Shown: piece after piece, positions 23,419 through 30,921 of the stretch
Layout: each line of letters begins with the position of its first letter
How positions within the stretch are numbered: position 1 is the first letter of the stretch
NCBI GenBank assembly: GCA_035762175.1
Contig: DASTPP010000025.1
Coordinates: 1 to 39,566 of the forward strand
DNA length: 39,566 nucleotides
Direction of reading: 5' to 3'
DNA from: DASTPP01 sp035762175
GTDB lineage: Bacteria; Myxococcota_A; Polyangia; Polyangiales; Polyangiaceae
The notes under the pieces: model-generated
The model's input: the letters and a program-made list of their open reading frames with translations, nothing else
The model's database searches: none
Told to the model about the DNA's origin: nothing
Translations under genes and position numbers: made by a program

Positions 23419-24704
23419 GGGGTGCCCCCCGCGAGCGGCAGCCTTCGCCGCGCCTTCGGCGGCGGCTCGCCCGCGCCGCCGTACGACATCGCCTCGAGGA
23501 ACTCGCGCCGCGGCGTGACCCAGGGGAAGGCGCGCCGCCGCTCTTCGTCGGCCTCGTCCACGACGTCGGGCGCGGGCTGCACGACGCCGGGCGCGACGAT
23601 GCGGAAGGGCCCGAGGCGCCGGTCGCGGCCCGGGCCGCAGGCCGGGTCGGGCTCGAGCAGGGTGAGCGCGCCCGCGCCCGCTTCGTAGCGGGCGAGCATG
23701 GCGGCGCAGCCGGCGGCGTAGGGGCCGAGCAGGTCGCCGCCCTGGTGCGAGGCCGAGGCGTGGCAGCGCTCGCAGCCGGGCAAAAAGTGGCAATCGCGGC
23801 AGCCGTGCACGTCGCCCCAGGTCAGCGCCCGCACCATCTGCGCGCCGGGCTCGCGGTACATGTCGAGGAAGCGCCGCTTGCGCACGTTGCCGAGCGGCGC
23901 GACGATGTCGGTGCAAGGCCGCAGATCGCCGTTCGCCAGCACCGTGACCGAGTCGCGGCACGCGCCGCACGACGCCTCGGCGCGCGCCTCGCGCATGGCC
24001 GCCTCGAGGTCGTCGGGCGGCAGCCAGGGCCGCATCGCCCCGCGGGCGACCAGCTCGGCGGGCGCGGCGGCGAGCTCGCGCGAGGCCTGGTCGCCGTCTT
24101 CCATCGGGGTGATGTCGCTGCTCGTGATGACCGAGAGGCCCCCGCCGAGCTCGGCCGCGAGGCGCCGGACGCGCGCGAAGGCGTCGGGCACGACCGCCGT
24201 CGCCGGCGCCTTCAGGTGCACCCGCACCCCCGCCGCGATGAGGTGCCGCACGCCCTCGACCGTGCGCGCGTGCGAGCCCGGCACGCGCGTCACCGCGTCG
24301 TGCCCCGCGGCCTCGTCGCTGTAGACGCTCACCTCGACGCTGAGCACGCCGATCTGGCGGATCGCGCGCGCCAGCGCCTCGGTCATCGTGTAGCCGTTGG
24401 TGAAGAGCCGCAGCGCGAAGCCCTTGCCGCGCGCGTAGCGCAAGATCTCGAGCAGGTCGGGCCGGAGCGTCGCCTCGCCCCCGCTCACGTTCAGCAAGAA
24501 GATGCCCGCCTCGGCCAGCTCGTCGAGCAGCGCCTTGATCTCGGCCGTGCTCATCTCGCCCTTGCGCCCCTGGACCTGGTAGCAATGCCGGCAGGCGTGG
24601 TTGCAGCGGTCGGCCACCTGCAGGTGCACGCCGCTCGGCACCCCCGCGCGCGCGGTCATTTCGTTGAGCAGGTAGTGTCCGCGGAGGCTCATGGAGCCGG
24701 GCAT
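23415..24704 (-). CDS. radical SAM/SPASM peptide maturase with peptide-like C-terminal tail
   Basis: A 429-residue radical SAM enzyme. The SAM-binding [4Fe-4S] motif is CNHACRHC (C34, C38, C41), followed by SGGE (74-77). The SPASM region supplies C246, C249, C264, C302, C305, C311, C314 and C333 for auxiliary clusters (CGACRDSVTVLANGDLRPC, then CRDCHFLPGCERC), with the NGDLRPC element typical of peptide maturases. Residues about 340-429 are an unusual tail holding PWVTPRREFLEAMSYGG (394-410), which resembles the candidate precursor. GAAGAGG stands 7 nt before the ATG at 24704. It heads the (-) operon with the protease, kinase-like and precursor genes. No N-terminal RRE domain is present; the PqqD-like protein encoded at 25327 could serve. 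Likely reaction: a radical C-C, C-S or epimerising change in the peptide. Confidence 0.9.
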   Translation of the reverse strand: MPGSMSLRGHYLLNEMTARAGVPSGVHLQVADRCNHACRHCYQVQGRKGEMSTAEIKALLDELAEAGIFLLNVSGGEATLRPDLLEILRYARGKGFALRLFTNGYTMTEALARAIRQIGVLSVEVSVYSDEAAGHDAVTRVPGSHARTVEGVRHLIAAGVRVHLKAPATAVVPDAFARVRRLAAELGGGLSVITSSDITPMEDGDQASRELAAAPAELVARGAMRPWLPPDDLEAAMREARAEASCGACRDSVTVLANGDLRPCTDIVAPLGNVRKRRFLDMYREPGAQMVRALTWGDVHGCRDCHFLPGCERCHASASHQGGDLLGPYAAGCAAMLARYEAGAGALTLLEPDPACGPGRDRRLGPFRIVAPGVVQPAPDVVDEADEERRRAFPWVTPRREFLEAMSYGGAGEPPPKARRRLPLAGGTP

Positions 24705-25326
24705 CGTAGCCTCTTCGATGCGCGTGCCAAGGCCAGGGTTCACGCCCCCCGGGGCGACCTCGGCGCCCCCGCCGGGCCCCAGGTTCAGGGCCCCCGAAGG
24801 CGCCTTTTGGCCTCCGCGAAGCCCGGCTTCGGGCCCGAGAGCCGCCCCCGGCTCGCCCGGCGCGCCGCCCAAGCCCGCCGGGCCGCGCCAAGCCCCGCCC
24901 GCGCGCCCTCGCCTCGCCTTGGCGGCTCCCCGCGCGCCCTCGCCCCGCCCTGCGGCGCCCCGCGTGCCCTCGCCTCGCCCTATGGCCCCCGGCGCGCCCT
25001 CACCCCCGCCTTGGCGGCGCCCAGAACGCCCTCGCGCTCCCCACGCGCCCTCGCGCTCCCCGCGCGCCCTCACCCGCGCCTTGGCGGCTCCCCGCGCGCC
25101 CTCGCCCCGCCCTGCGGCGCCCCGCGCGCCCTCGCCCCGCGGCGTCCCACGCGCCCTCGCCCCACGACGCCCCGCGCGCCCTCGCCCCGCGGCGTCCCAC
25201 GCGCCCTCGCCCCGCGACGTCCCGCGCGCCCTGAAAAGATGGAGCCAGCCGAGAACCCGCGGCGCGAGGCCCGCCGCCGCGCTGCGCTGAACGCCGCCCC
25301 CCTCCTCTGCTACATAGCCGGCTCGC
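24705..25326. other. 622-bp divergent intergenic region of the RiPP cluster
   Basis: It separates the radical SAM operon from the PqqD/kinase pair and must hold both promoters. Bases 24890-25235 are degenerate G/C repeats. The ends are less repetitive; CTACATAG at 25310-25317 directly upstream of the PqqD start is the only AT-rich spot. No gene is supported, though frames stay open because the region lacks A/T. Confidence 0.6.
24890..25235. repeat. degenerate 25-30 bp tandem repeat
   Basis: The core GCGCCCTCGCCCC recurs, e.g. at 25096, 25126, 25151, 25176, 25201 and 25226; the last four are exactly 25 bp apart and alternate GCGGCGTCCCAC with ACGACGCCCC-type fillers. Further left the spacing is looser. 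It abruptly ends at CGCGCGCCCTGAAAAG. Confidence 0.8.
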
Positions 25327-25620
25327 ATGAGCGAGCGCTTTCCGCCCGACCAGGTTCTCGAGCGCGCCCCGGACGCGGTCTGGCGCGAGGTCGACGGCCG
25401 CGCCGCCGTCATCAGCCTCGACGGCGGGCGCATCCGCACGCTCAACCCCGTCGGCACCTTGGTCTGGTCGCTGCTCGACGGCCGCCCCGTCGCCGCCCTG
25501 CGCGAGGCGCTCGCCGAGCGCTACCCCGAGGTCGCCGCCGACGAGCTCGCCCGCGATCTCGACGCCTTCCTCGACGATCTTACCCGCCGCGGGCTCGTGC
25601 GCCCCGCCGACGCGCCCTGA
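25327..25620 (+). CDS. PqqD-family peptide recognition protein (RRE)
   Basis: The 97-residue protein matches PqqD-type RiPP recognition elements: an N-terminal WREVDGRAAVISLDGGRI beta pair, LNPVGTLVWSLLDG (residues about 40-53), then LREALAERYPEVAADELARD and a final LDDLTRRGLV helix. RRE proteins bind precursor leader peptides and hand them to the modifying enzyme, which fits the SPASM enzyme encoded divergently. Nine bases separate it from the kinase-like gene downstream, so the two form an operon. Length is normal for stand-alone PqqD proteins. ATG start; no strong ribosome site. Confidence 0.9.
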   Translation: MSERFPPDQVLERAPDAVWREVDGRAAVISLDGGRIRTLNPVGTLVWSLLDGRPVAALREALAERYPEVAADELARDLDAFLDDLTRRGLVRPADAP

Positions 25621-25629
25621 GGCCCGGGG

Positions 25630-26613
25630 GTGTTCCGCACGCGCCTGCGCGTCGCCGGCCTCGACGTCGACTTCACCGCGCGCGGGCCCTTCGAAATCGA
25701 TCGCTTCCGCCACCGCTTCGGGCCTTACGAACGTGACGCAACCCGCGCGGGCGGCGAGCCCGCGGCCTCCGCCCGCGGCGGCGCAACCTACGCCGGCAGC
25801 GAGCCCGTGCCCGCTGCGGACGGCGACGAGCGGGCGCCCACTGCGAACGTTGGCGAGTCCGCGCCCGGTGCGAACGGCGGCGATCCGCCGCTCTCGCTCC
25901 GCCTCTGGGTCGAGCCCCTCGGCAAGCAGCTCGGCCCGGCCGACGTGCCCTACCCCGGCGTCAAGGCGTACCCGAGCCCCGCGGGGGTGAAGCTCCTTCG
26001 CGAGGGCCTCTCGATGTGGCTCGGCTTCGACGGCCGCGCCGAGGCCTTCGCCCGGGGCCCGCAGCGCCTGCCCCGCCCGCCCTTCGAAGAGGACGCCGGC
26101 CCCGCCGACACGCCGCTCCGCCTGCTCGCGAGCCACGCCCTGCTCGCGCGCGGCGCGGGCGCACTCGTGCACGCGTGCGGCGTGCTCTACCGGGGCCGCG
26201 GCATTCTCATCGTCGGCCCGAGCGGCGCCGGCAAGACCACCTGCGCCAGGCTCGCGCGCCCCGAGAGCGTGCTCTCCGACGACCAGGTCGCCCTGCTCGA
26301 GACGCCCGCCGGCCTCGCGCTCGAGTCGACCCCCTTCGTCGGCCTCTTCGGCCGCACCATCGCCCCGACCCGCGCCCCGCTCGGCGGGCTCGTCGTGCTC
26401 GATCGCGCCCGCCCCGAGCGCCTCGAGCCGCTCGGCGGCGCCGCGGCGCTCGGCTCGCTCTTGCGCTGCCTGCCGCTCTACACGCGCACGGCCGCGACGG
26501 CCGGGGCGGCGCTGCGCCTCGCCGAGCGCGTCGTGCGCGAGGCGCCGCTCGTCCGGGGCGCCCCGGGGCTCGGGGCGCCGCTCGAGGCGTGGCTGGGGGG
26601 GCTGGGGGGCTGA
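25630..26613 (+). CDS. HPr-kinase-like ATPase, intact motifs (RiPP cluster)
   Basis: The 327-residue product has VHACGVLYRGRGILIVG then Walker A GPSGAGKTT (196-204) and SDDQVAL with the acidic pair D217-D218, the layout of HPr kinase/phosphorylase-like proteins. These residues are intact, unlike in the paralogue at 22263. Relatives in peptide clusters phosphorylate the peptide or act with PqqD. Residues about 37-85 are a Gly/Ala-rich insert ending in three 9-residue repeats (EPVPAADGD, ERAPTANVG, ESAPGANGG). GTG start, with a G-rich stretch just upstream, 9 bp after the PqqD gene. It converges on the Gly-rich lipoprotein gene. Exact reaction unknown. Confidence 0.8.
   Translation: MFRTRLRVAGLDVDFTARGPFEIDRFRHRFGPYERDATRAGGEPAASARGGATYAGSEPVPAADGDERAPTANVGESAPGANGGDPPLSLRLWVEPLGKQLGPADVPYPGVKAYPSPAGVKLLREGLSMWLGFDGRAEAFARGPQRLPRPPFEEDAGPADTPLRLLASHALLARGAGALVHACGVLYRGRGILIVGPSGAGKTTCARLARPESVLSDDQVALLETPAGLALESTPFVGLFGRTIAPTRAPLGGLVVLDRARPERLEPLGGAAALGSLLRCLPLYTRTAATAGAALRLAERVVREAPLVRGAPGLGAPLEAWLGGLGG
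25801..25881 (+). repeat. 27-bp in-frame tandem repeat, three copies
   Basis: Three units starting with GAG at 25801, 25828 and 25855 encode 9-residue repeats with the pattern E-x-x/A-P-x-A-N/D-G/V-G/D. They lie in the N-terminal insert of the kinase-like protein, outside the ATP-binding part. Confidence 0.75.
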
Positions 26614-26616
26614 GGG

Positions 26617-26652
26617 CGGGCCGCGCCTGCCGAAAGGGGCCAGGCGGGCCCG
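26617..26652. terminator. long hairpin between convergent genes
   Basis: CGGGCCGCGCCTG at 26617-26629 pairs with CAGGCGGGCCCG at 26641-26652 across an 11-nt loop, with one bulged G. It fills the 60-bp gap between the (+) kinase-like and (-) lipoprotein genes, so it can stop both transcripts. No clear T-run. Confidence 0.5.
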
Positions 26653-26673
26653 ATGGAGGCCCCCCCCTGCCCC

Positions 26674-28014
26674 TCACTGGTTGGCCCGCTCGATGACGCG
26701 CAGCACCGTTCCGGCCGGGTCACGCACGACGTAGCGCGTGCCGTTCGGGTATCTCGAAGGCTCCTGCGCGATGACGGCGCCCTGCGCGGGAATGAGGAAT
26801 GCCGTGGCCAGATATTGGCCCGACGTCGCGGCGTTGAGCGAGTCGACGACGATGTGGTAGGTCTGGCCGGCCGTAACATTGAGCGAGGTGGCGACCGCCG
26901 GGGCCGCGGCACTGCCCGCGCTGCACTTGACCGCCGTGCCGCTGCACCCGCCCTCCCGGATCGAGACGACGGGCACGTACGCCGTTTCGCCCCGCGCCCT
27001 CTCGACAAAGACGGCCAGCGTGCCCGTCGCCGCGGGCGTGACGGCGAAGACTTCCTCCGCCCCGGCCTTCTGGTCGGGCACCGTGGCTTTGCTGCAACCG
27101 TCGACGAGCGGCACGTCGATATCGCCCCCCGAGCCCGTCGTCGTGCCCGTCACGAGCCTGTCGGTCAGCTCGGGGTTCGTGGTATTTTGGAGCTGGACGG
27201 CGAGCGGGGTCGGGGCAGCCGCGCACGAATCCGATGACGCGTCGCTGACGGCCTGATTGAAGTAAGCCTCGAGCGAGAACTTCGACGAATCGGCCACGCC
27301 AATGGTCGTGTTCTCGACGAAGACGAACGACTCTTGGCCGGCCGTCGTGGTGAAGAAGATCGTCTCGGTGTCCGGCGGGGGCGGGGTGCCCTTCGGGGTG
27401 TTGTCGGCGCAGGCGTAGGTCTCGCCCGTGCCGGCCCCCGCGGCGCCGCCCGCCCCGCCGGGGCCCGCATCGCCGACGCACTCCGAGCGCGCGACGAGGG
27501 TGACGTTCAAGTTGCCCTCGACGTCCTTGGTCCGCACGGTCATTACGCCGACGGCCGGCGCCACGACGTTGAACACCAAGTCGGGGCCCTTGATCACGAC
27601 GTTGCCCTGACACGTGAAATCATACTGGCTCGCGGCCGTGCCGAACGTCTGATTTTGAACGATCGACCCCAGTTGGTTGGCAGGCATGGTCGCCTTTGGC
27701 GCCGTCTCGCAGGTATCCGCCGGCGTCACGTTCGGCACCCCACCCACGCCGCCGGCGCCGCCGCCGCCCTGGCCCGCGCCCCCGGCGCCGCCACCGCCCT
27801 GCCCCGCCCCGGCGCCGCCGCCGCCCGCGCCGCCCGTGCCGGCCTGCCCCCCGGTGCCGCCCGTGCCGCCGGTGCCGGACCTGCCCCCCGTGCCGCTCGC
27901 GCCGGCAGCCCCCTTGGTCCCCGGCGAATCGTCGTCATCGTCACCACACCCGTTCGCCGCCGCCAGCGCCGCCAGCGCGACGAAGGGCAGAAGGTAGGTC
28001 AAGCGCTGTTTCAT
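26674..28014 (-). CDS. Gly-rich surface lipoprotein, paralogue of 31466-33202
   Basis: The 446-residue product opens MKQRLTYLLPFVALAAL with lipobox ANGC and a GDDDDD stretch just after the lipidated Cys; Asp near the Cys is not evidence of inner-membrane retention in this group. A Gly/Thr/Ala linker (about 33-95, GGTGG and GGGAGG repeats) leads to two similar beta-rich domains, each with a GPDLVFNVVAP...VMTVRT or VFAVTPAATGTLAVFV strand set and a SFVFVE/YHIVVDSLN end, resembling PPC-type domains. A final strand pair TRYVVRDPAGTVLRVIE closes it. Cysteines are paired within domains. GGAGGAAA lies before the ATG. It is likely displayed on the outer membrane. It shares its layout, signal and 5' leader hairpin with the protein at 31466-33202. 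Function unknown. Confidence 0.85.
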   Translation of the reverse strand: MKQRLTYLLPFVALAALAAANGCGDDDDDSPGTKGAAGASGTGGRSGTGGTGGTGGQAGTGGAGGGGAGAGQGGGGAGGAGQGGGGAGGVGGVPNVTPADTCETAPKATMPANQLGSIVQNQTFGTAASQYDFTCQGNVVIKGPDLVFNVVAPAVGVMTVRTKDVEGNLNVTLVARSECVGDAGPGGAGGAAGAGTGETYACADNTPKGTPPPPDTETIFFTTTAGQESFVFVENTTIGVADSSKFSLEAYFNQAVSDASSDSCAAAPTPLAVQLQNTTNPELTDRLVTGTTTGSGGDIDVPLVDGCSKATVPDQKAGAEEVFAVTPAATGTLAVFVERARGETAYVPVVSIREGGCSGTAVKCSAGSAAAPAVATSLNVTAGQTYHIVVDSLNAATSGQYLATAFLIPAQGAVIAQEPSRYPNGTRYVVRDPAGTVLRVIERANQ

Positions 28015-28042
28015 GGTGGTTTCCTCCGGTTCGGGTAGGTCC

Positions 28043-28061
28043 GCGCGAGCCCGCCTCGCGC
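28043..28061 (-). promoter_or_regulatory. leader hairpin upstream of Gly-rich lipoprotein
   Basis: GCGCGAG and CTCGCGC, separated by 5 nt, form a perfect 7-bp stem 29 bp before the start codon. A matching 8-bp stem stands at nearly the same distance before the paralogous gene (33233-33252), so the element is probably functional in the mRNA or as an operator. Confidence 0.5.
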
Positions 28062-28087
28062 CTCTTCAGGGGGTTGCTTAGCACACG

Positions 28088-29893
28088 CTAAACTTCGCCC
28101 CCACAAGGCACCGTGTAGCGCCCAGTCGCACCCGAAACGACAGAGACCGCCAAGCACCTTCCTGTCGGCATTCGGAAAACCCTCCGCCTCCTACCCAGTT
28201 GCTCCGTGCCTTCGACAAAGCGGCCGACGCGTGTCCGCCACCCACCGGAGCAATGGCCGCGCCGGGCACTGGCCTCGTCCCCAAGGGTAGTCGGCGCCTT
28301 CGTGCGTTCGACGTAACGTTCGAGATCGTTTGCTATCGCGTCGAAAGCACGAGCTTCGGGGCCGACCGCACCGGCGCAGGGCCATCTACCGAGCGCCGCG
28401 GAGCCGCCTACTGCGCGTAATTTCCACACGACGGGGGTGGGCGACGTTACGTCCTCCCCGGTCGTACCGATGCCCAGTTGCCCAAGATTATTTACTCCCC
28501 AACAGTAGGCCTTCGAGTCCTCGGTCTGCGCGCACGTGTGGACCGTCCCCAGCGAAACACCCACCACCCCGTCCAAGGCGACGCGCACGGGCCGGAGGGC
28601 ACTCGGCGACTCTGGATTGTCAGCAATATTCTCGCACTTCGCCGCGTCGCAGGGGAACCCGAGTTGCCCGTGATCGTTCCTTCCCCAACACCAAAGGCTT
28701 CTGTCGCTCTTCAGCGCGCACGCATGGCCGTCGCCGACCGCAACGTTCTCCACGCCGCCGAAGTCGTCGATGACCCGCGGGGGCTCGCCCCCGGGCGACG
28801 GCGAGCCGTGCCCCAATTGACCCCATTGGTTTACGCCCCAGCAGAGAACGACTTTGTCTTTCCGGGCGGCGCACGCGAAATTTTTCCCGTTCGCGACGGC
28901 CACGACATCGCCGGCAATCGAGGTAGGGCGAACAAAGTCCGAACCGCCCAGACCGCCGTTGGCGCCGTTCAGGCCGCCGCCCCAACAGGCGAGCCCGCCG
29001 CCCTCAAGGACCGCGCAAGACGTATAACCTCCGAGAGCGATCGACGTCGGCGCAGGCAGATAGGAGAAGTCGGCGCCGACGAACGAGAAAAAAGAGGGCG
29101 CCCCGGCGCTGCCGTCGCCGAGCTGGCCGACGTCGTTGGTGCCCTTGCACAGAACTTTCGCGTCTGCTTGCAGTACGCAGACGTGGTCGCCACCGACGCC
29201 GACCTGCCTCACGCCGGCGACCCCCGCCATCGGCCCAGCGTCGAAGGGCTGTGGCTTACCCGAGATCTTCAGCTTCGAAGGGTCGACGCCCCAGCAACGA
29301 GCCGTCTCGTCGGCGAGAGTTGCACACGAAGAATACATGCCGGCCGTCATCGAGGCGACGCTAGCGAGATCTGGCACCACTACGGGAAGGACCGAATCGC
29401 CCCCTCCGCTTCCAAGTTGCCCGGATCCGTTGCTCCCCCAGCAGCGCACCGTGCCGTCGCTCATGCGCGCGCAGGTGTGCACTTGGCCCGCCGCCAGCTG
29501 CACCGGCACCACGCACGCCTTGCCCGCCCCGTCGCACGCGATCTCGCACCCCACGGCCTCGCCCCACGTGCCGCCCGGGCCGCAGGTCTGCTGGGCGTCG
29601 CCCTCGCATTTGGTAGCGTTCGGGTTGCAGTCGCCGCCCGGCGGCACCGGCACGATGCCCCCGCCGCCCCCGCTGCCCATCCCTGGGGCGCCGCCCTCGC
29701 CGCCGGCCCCGCCCGCGGCGTCCTTGCACACCCCGGGGTCGTTCACGTCGCCGCCGCCAATTTGCACCGTGCCGTCGGGGCACCGGGTCTTGAACTCGCC
29801 GCTGCAGGCGCCGAGCGCGCCGCCGGCGGCCAGCAGGGCGAGCGAAGAGGTGAGAAGAACCGGGCTGAAAAAAGGAGCGATCGTGGTGTTCAT
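28088..29893 (-). CDS. RCC1-repeat lipoprotein
   Basis: The 601-residue protein has a signal ending in lipobox LGAC, a Gly/Cys-rich region (residues about 30-130) and six or seven RCC1 repeats of the form HTCARMSDGTVRCWGSNGSGQLG (split here: HTCARMSDGTVRCWG, SNGSGQLG), which form a seven-bladed propeller (about 135-490). Each blade carries the Cys pair C-A and C-W-G seen in bacterial RCC1 lipoproteins. Residues about 495-601 are a basic tail with no recognisable domain. Codon use changes within the first RCC1 repeat near 29435: upstream third positions are nearly all G/C, downstream many are A/T. The ribosome site GAGGGG lies in a perfect palindrome. Such propellers usually bind proteins; the ligand is unknown. 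Confidence 0.9.
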   Translation of the reverse strand: MNTTIAPFFSPVLLTSSLALLAAGGALGACSGEFKTRCPDGTVQIGGGDVNDPGVCKDAAGGAGGEGGAPGMGSGGGGGIVPVPPGGDCNPNATKCEGDAQQTCGPGGTWGEAVGCEIACDGAGKACVVPVQLAAGQVHTCARMSDGTVRCWGSNGSGQLGSGGGDSVLPVVVPDLASVASMTAGMYSSCATLADETARCWGVDPSKLKISGKPQPFDAGPMAGVAGVRQVGVGGDHVCVLQADAKVLCKGTNDVGQLGDGSAGAPSFFSFVGADFSYLPAPTSIALGGYTSCAVLEGGGLACWGGGLNGANGGLGGSDFVRPTSIAGDVVAVANGKNFACAARKDKVVLCWGVNQWGQLGHGSPSPGGEPPRVIDDFGGVENVAVGDGHACALKSDRSLWCWGRNDHGQLGFPCDAAKCENIADNPESPSALRPVRVALDGVVGVSLGTVHTCAQTEDSKAYCWGVNNLGQLGIGTTGEDVTSPTPVVWKLRAVGGSAALGRWPCAGAVGPEARAFDAIANDLERYVERTKAPTTLGDEASARRGHCSGGWRTRVGRFVEGTEQLGRRRRVFRMPTGRCLAVSVVSGATGRYTVPCGGEV

Positions 29894-29898
29894 GTAGT

Positions 29899-29914
29899 CC
29901 CCTCGGCCGAGGGG
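29899..29914 (-). promoter_or_regulatory. perfect palindrome covering the ribosome binding site
   Basis: CCCCTCGGCCGAGGGG is a 16-bp perfect palindrome. On the minus strand its right half GAGGGG is the ribosome site of the RCC1 gene, 5-6 nt before the ATG at 29893. Folding of the transcript would hide it; as DNA it could instead bind a dimeric regulator. Confidence 0.5.
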
Positions 29915-30094
29915 CCGAGTCGGTTGCGCGAAAAGACGTTCGGCCCCCCAGAACGTTTCGGCGGCGCGAGCCTAACGAAGCCGCCGCGCAAGCTCAAGGG
30001 CGCGCTTCCGAGGCGCGGCATGCGAAGGCGCTCGGGGGGGCGGGGCGGGGCCGAGGGGTCGGGTTGACCGACGAAGCACGCGGGGGACAACGAA

Positions 30095-30921
30095 TCAGGG
30101 CCGGCGGGGCCAGCGGCGGCGCCGCTTGAGGTCGGCGCGCAAGGCGTCGAGCTCGCCGACGCTCATGGCCTCGAGGCGGGCGCAGCGCGCGGGGCCCAGC
30201 GCGATGCCCAAGAGCTCGCACAGGTCGGCGATGGCCGAACGAAGCCCCTTGGCCTCGCCTTGGGCCCGCCCCCTGGCCTCGCCCTCGGCCCGCCCCTCGG
30301 CCTTGCTTTTTGCCTCCAGCGCTTCGAGCGCCGGCACGTGGCGGGCCTTGAGGGCCGCCACGACCGCCTCGCCGGCCGACGCCACGTCGAGGAGCGCTCT
30401 CACGGGCAAGGGGCGCGCCAGGCACCGATCGACGATCTGCGCGTCGCCAGCGAGCGGCCGCCAGCCGTCGGTCTCGCGGGACCACTCGAGCAACCGCTTC
30501 TGGCCAACGCGCAGGCAGAACACCCGACGCACCCCCCGCCGGACGAGCTCGCGGGCCTTCTTGGTCGAGACCACGAGCTTCTGCTTGTCGCTCACCTCGA
30601 ACGCCAGCTCTTCGAGCCGCCGCCCCCCCGTCGCCGGGTCGGGCGAGGCGGCAAAAAGGCTCACGTCGGGCGCGAAATCACTCGCGTCCTCGGTGCGGGT
30701 GAGCAGGTCGACGGCGAACCGGTAGCCCGGCGCCGTATCGCCCCCACGACGAAGGCCAGGGTGCCGTGCGCGGTGGCGTGCGGCGGGTCCGCCGGCGCGG
30801 CGAAGAGCTCGATGCCGCCCAAATACTCGAGCCGAGTCTCGGGCGGGGCGAGCTGCTCGTCGACGGCGGGCCGGCGCAGACGCGCGGTCGCTCGGGGCTC
30901 GCGAAGCGGCGGGTCGGACAC
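30095..30921 (-). pseudogene. Uma2-family (DUF820) endonuclease-like gene, split by a frameshift
   Basis: The N-terminal part, DEQLAPPETRLEYLGGIE then ADPPHATAHGTLAFVVGA, lies in one frame (GTG at 30921), and the continuation APGYRFAVDLLTRTEDASDF, FAPDVSLF, LEELAFEVSDKQ, ELVRRGVRRVFCL in the next frame. Together they give the Uma2 order: N-terminal ExxxG, PDV, E-x-K/Q and the Tyr/Phe-rich end of the nuclease fold. The break sits at the five-C tract 30740-30744: one extra base there gives FVVGGDTAPGYR without a gap. So this is either a sequencing error in a homopolymer or a recent inactivation. A coiled-coil tail (AEGRAEGEARGRAQGEAKG) ends the protein, as in many Rpn/Uma2 relatives of large myxobacterial genomes. 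Confidence 0.75.

Noticed and set aside
24705..25457. Extension of the radical SAM gene to 680 residues
   Set aside because: The added part is translated G/C repeat; the start at 24704 has a good ribosome site and fits the family length.
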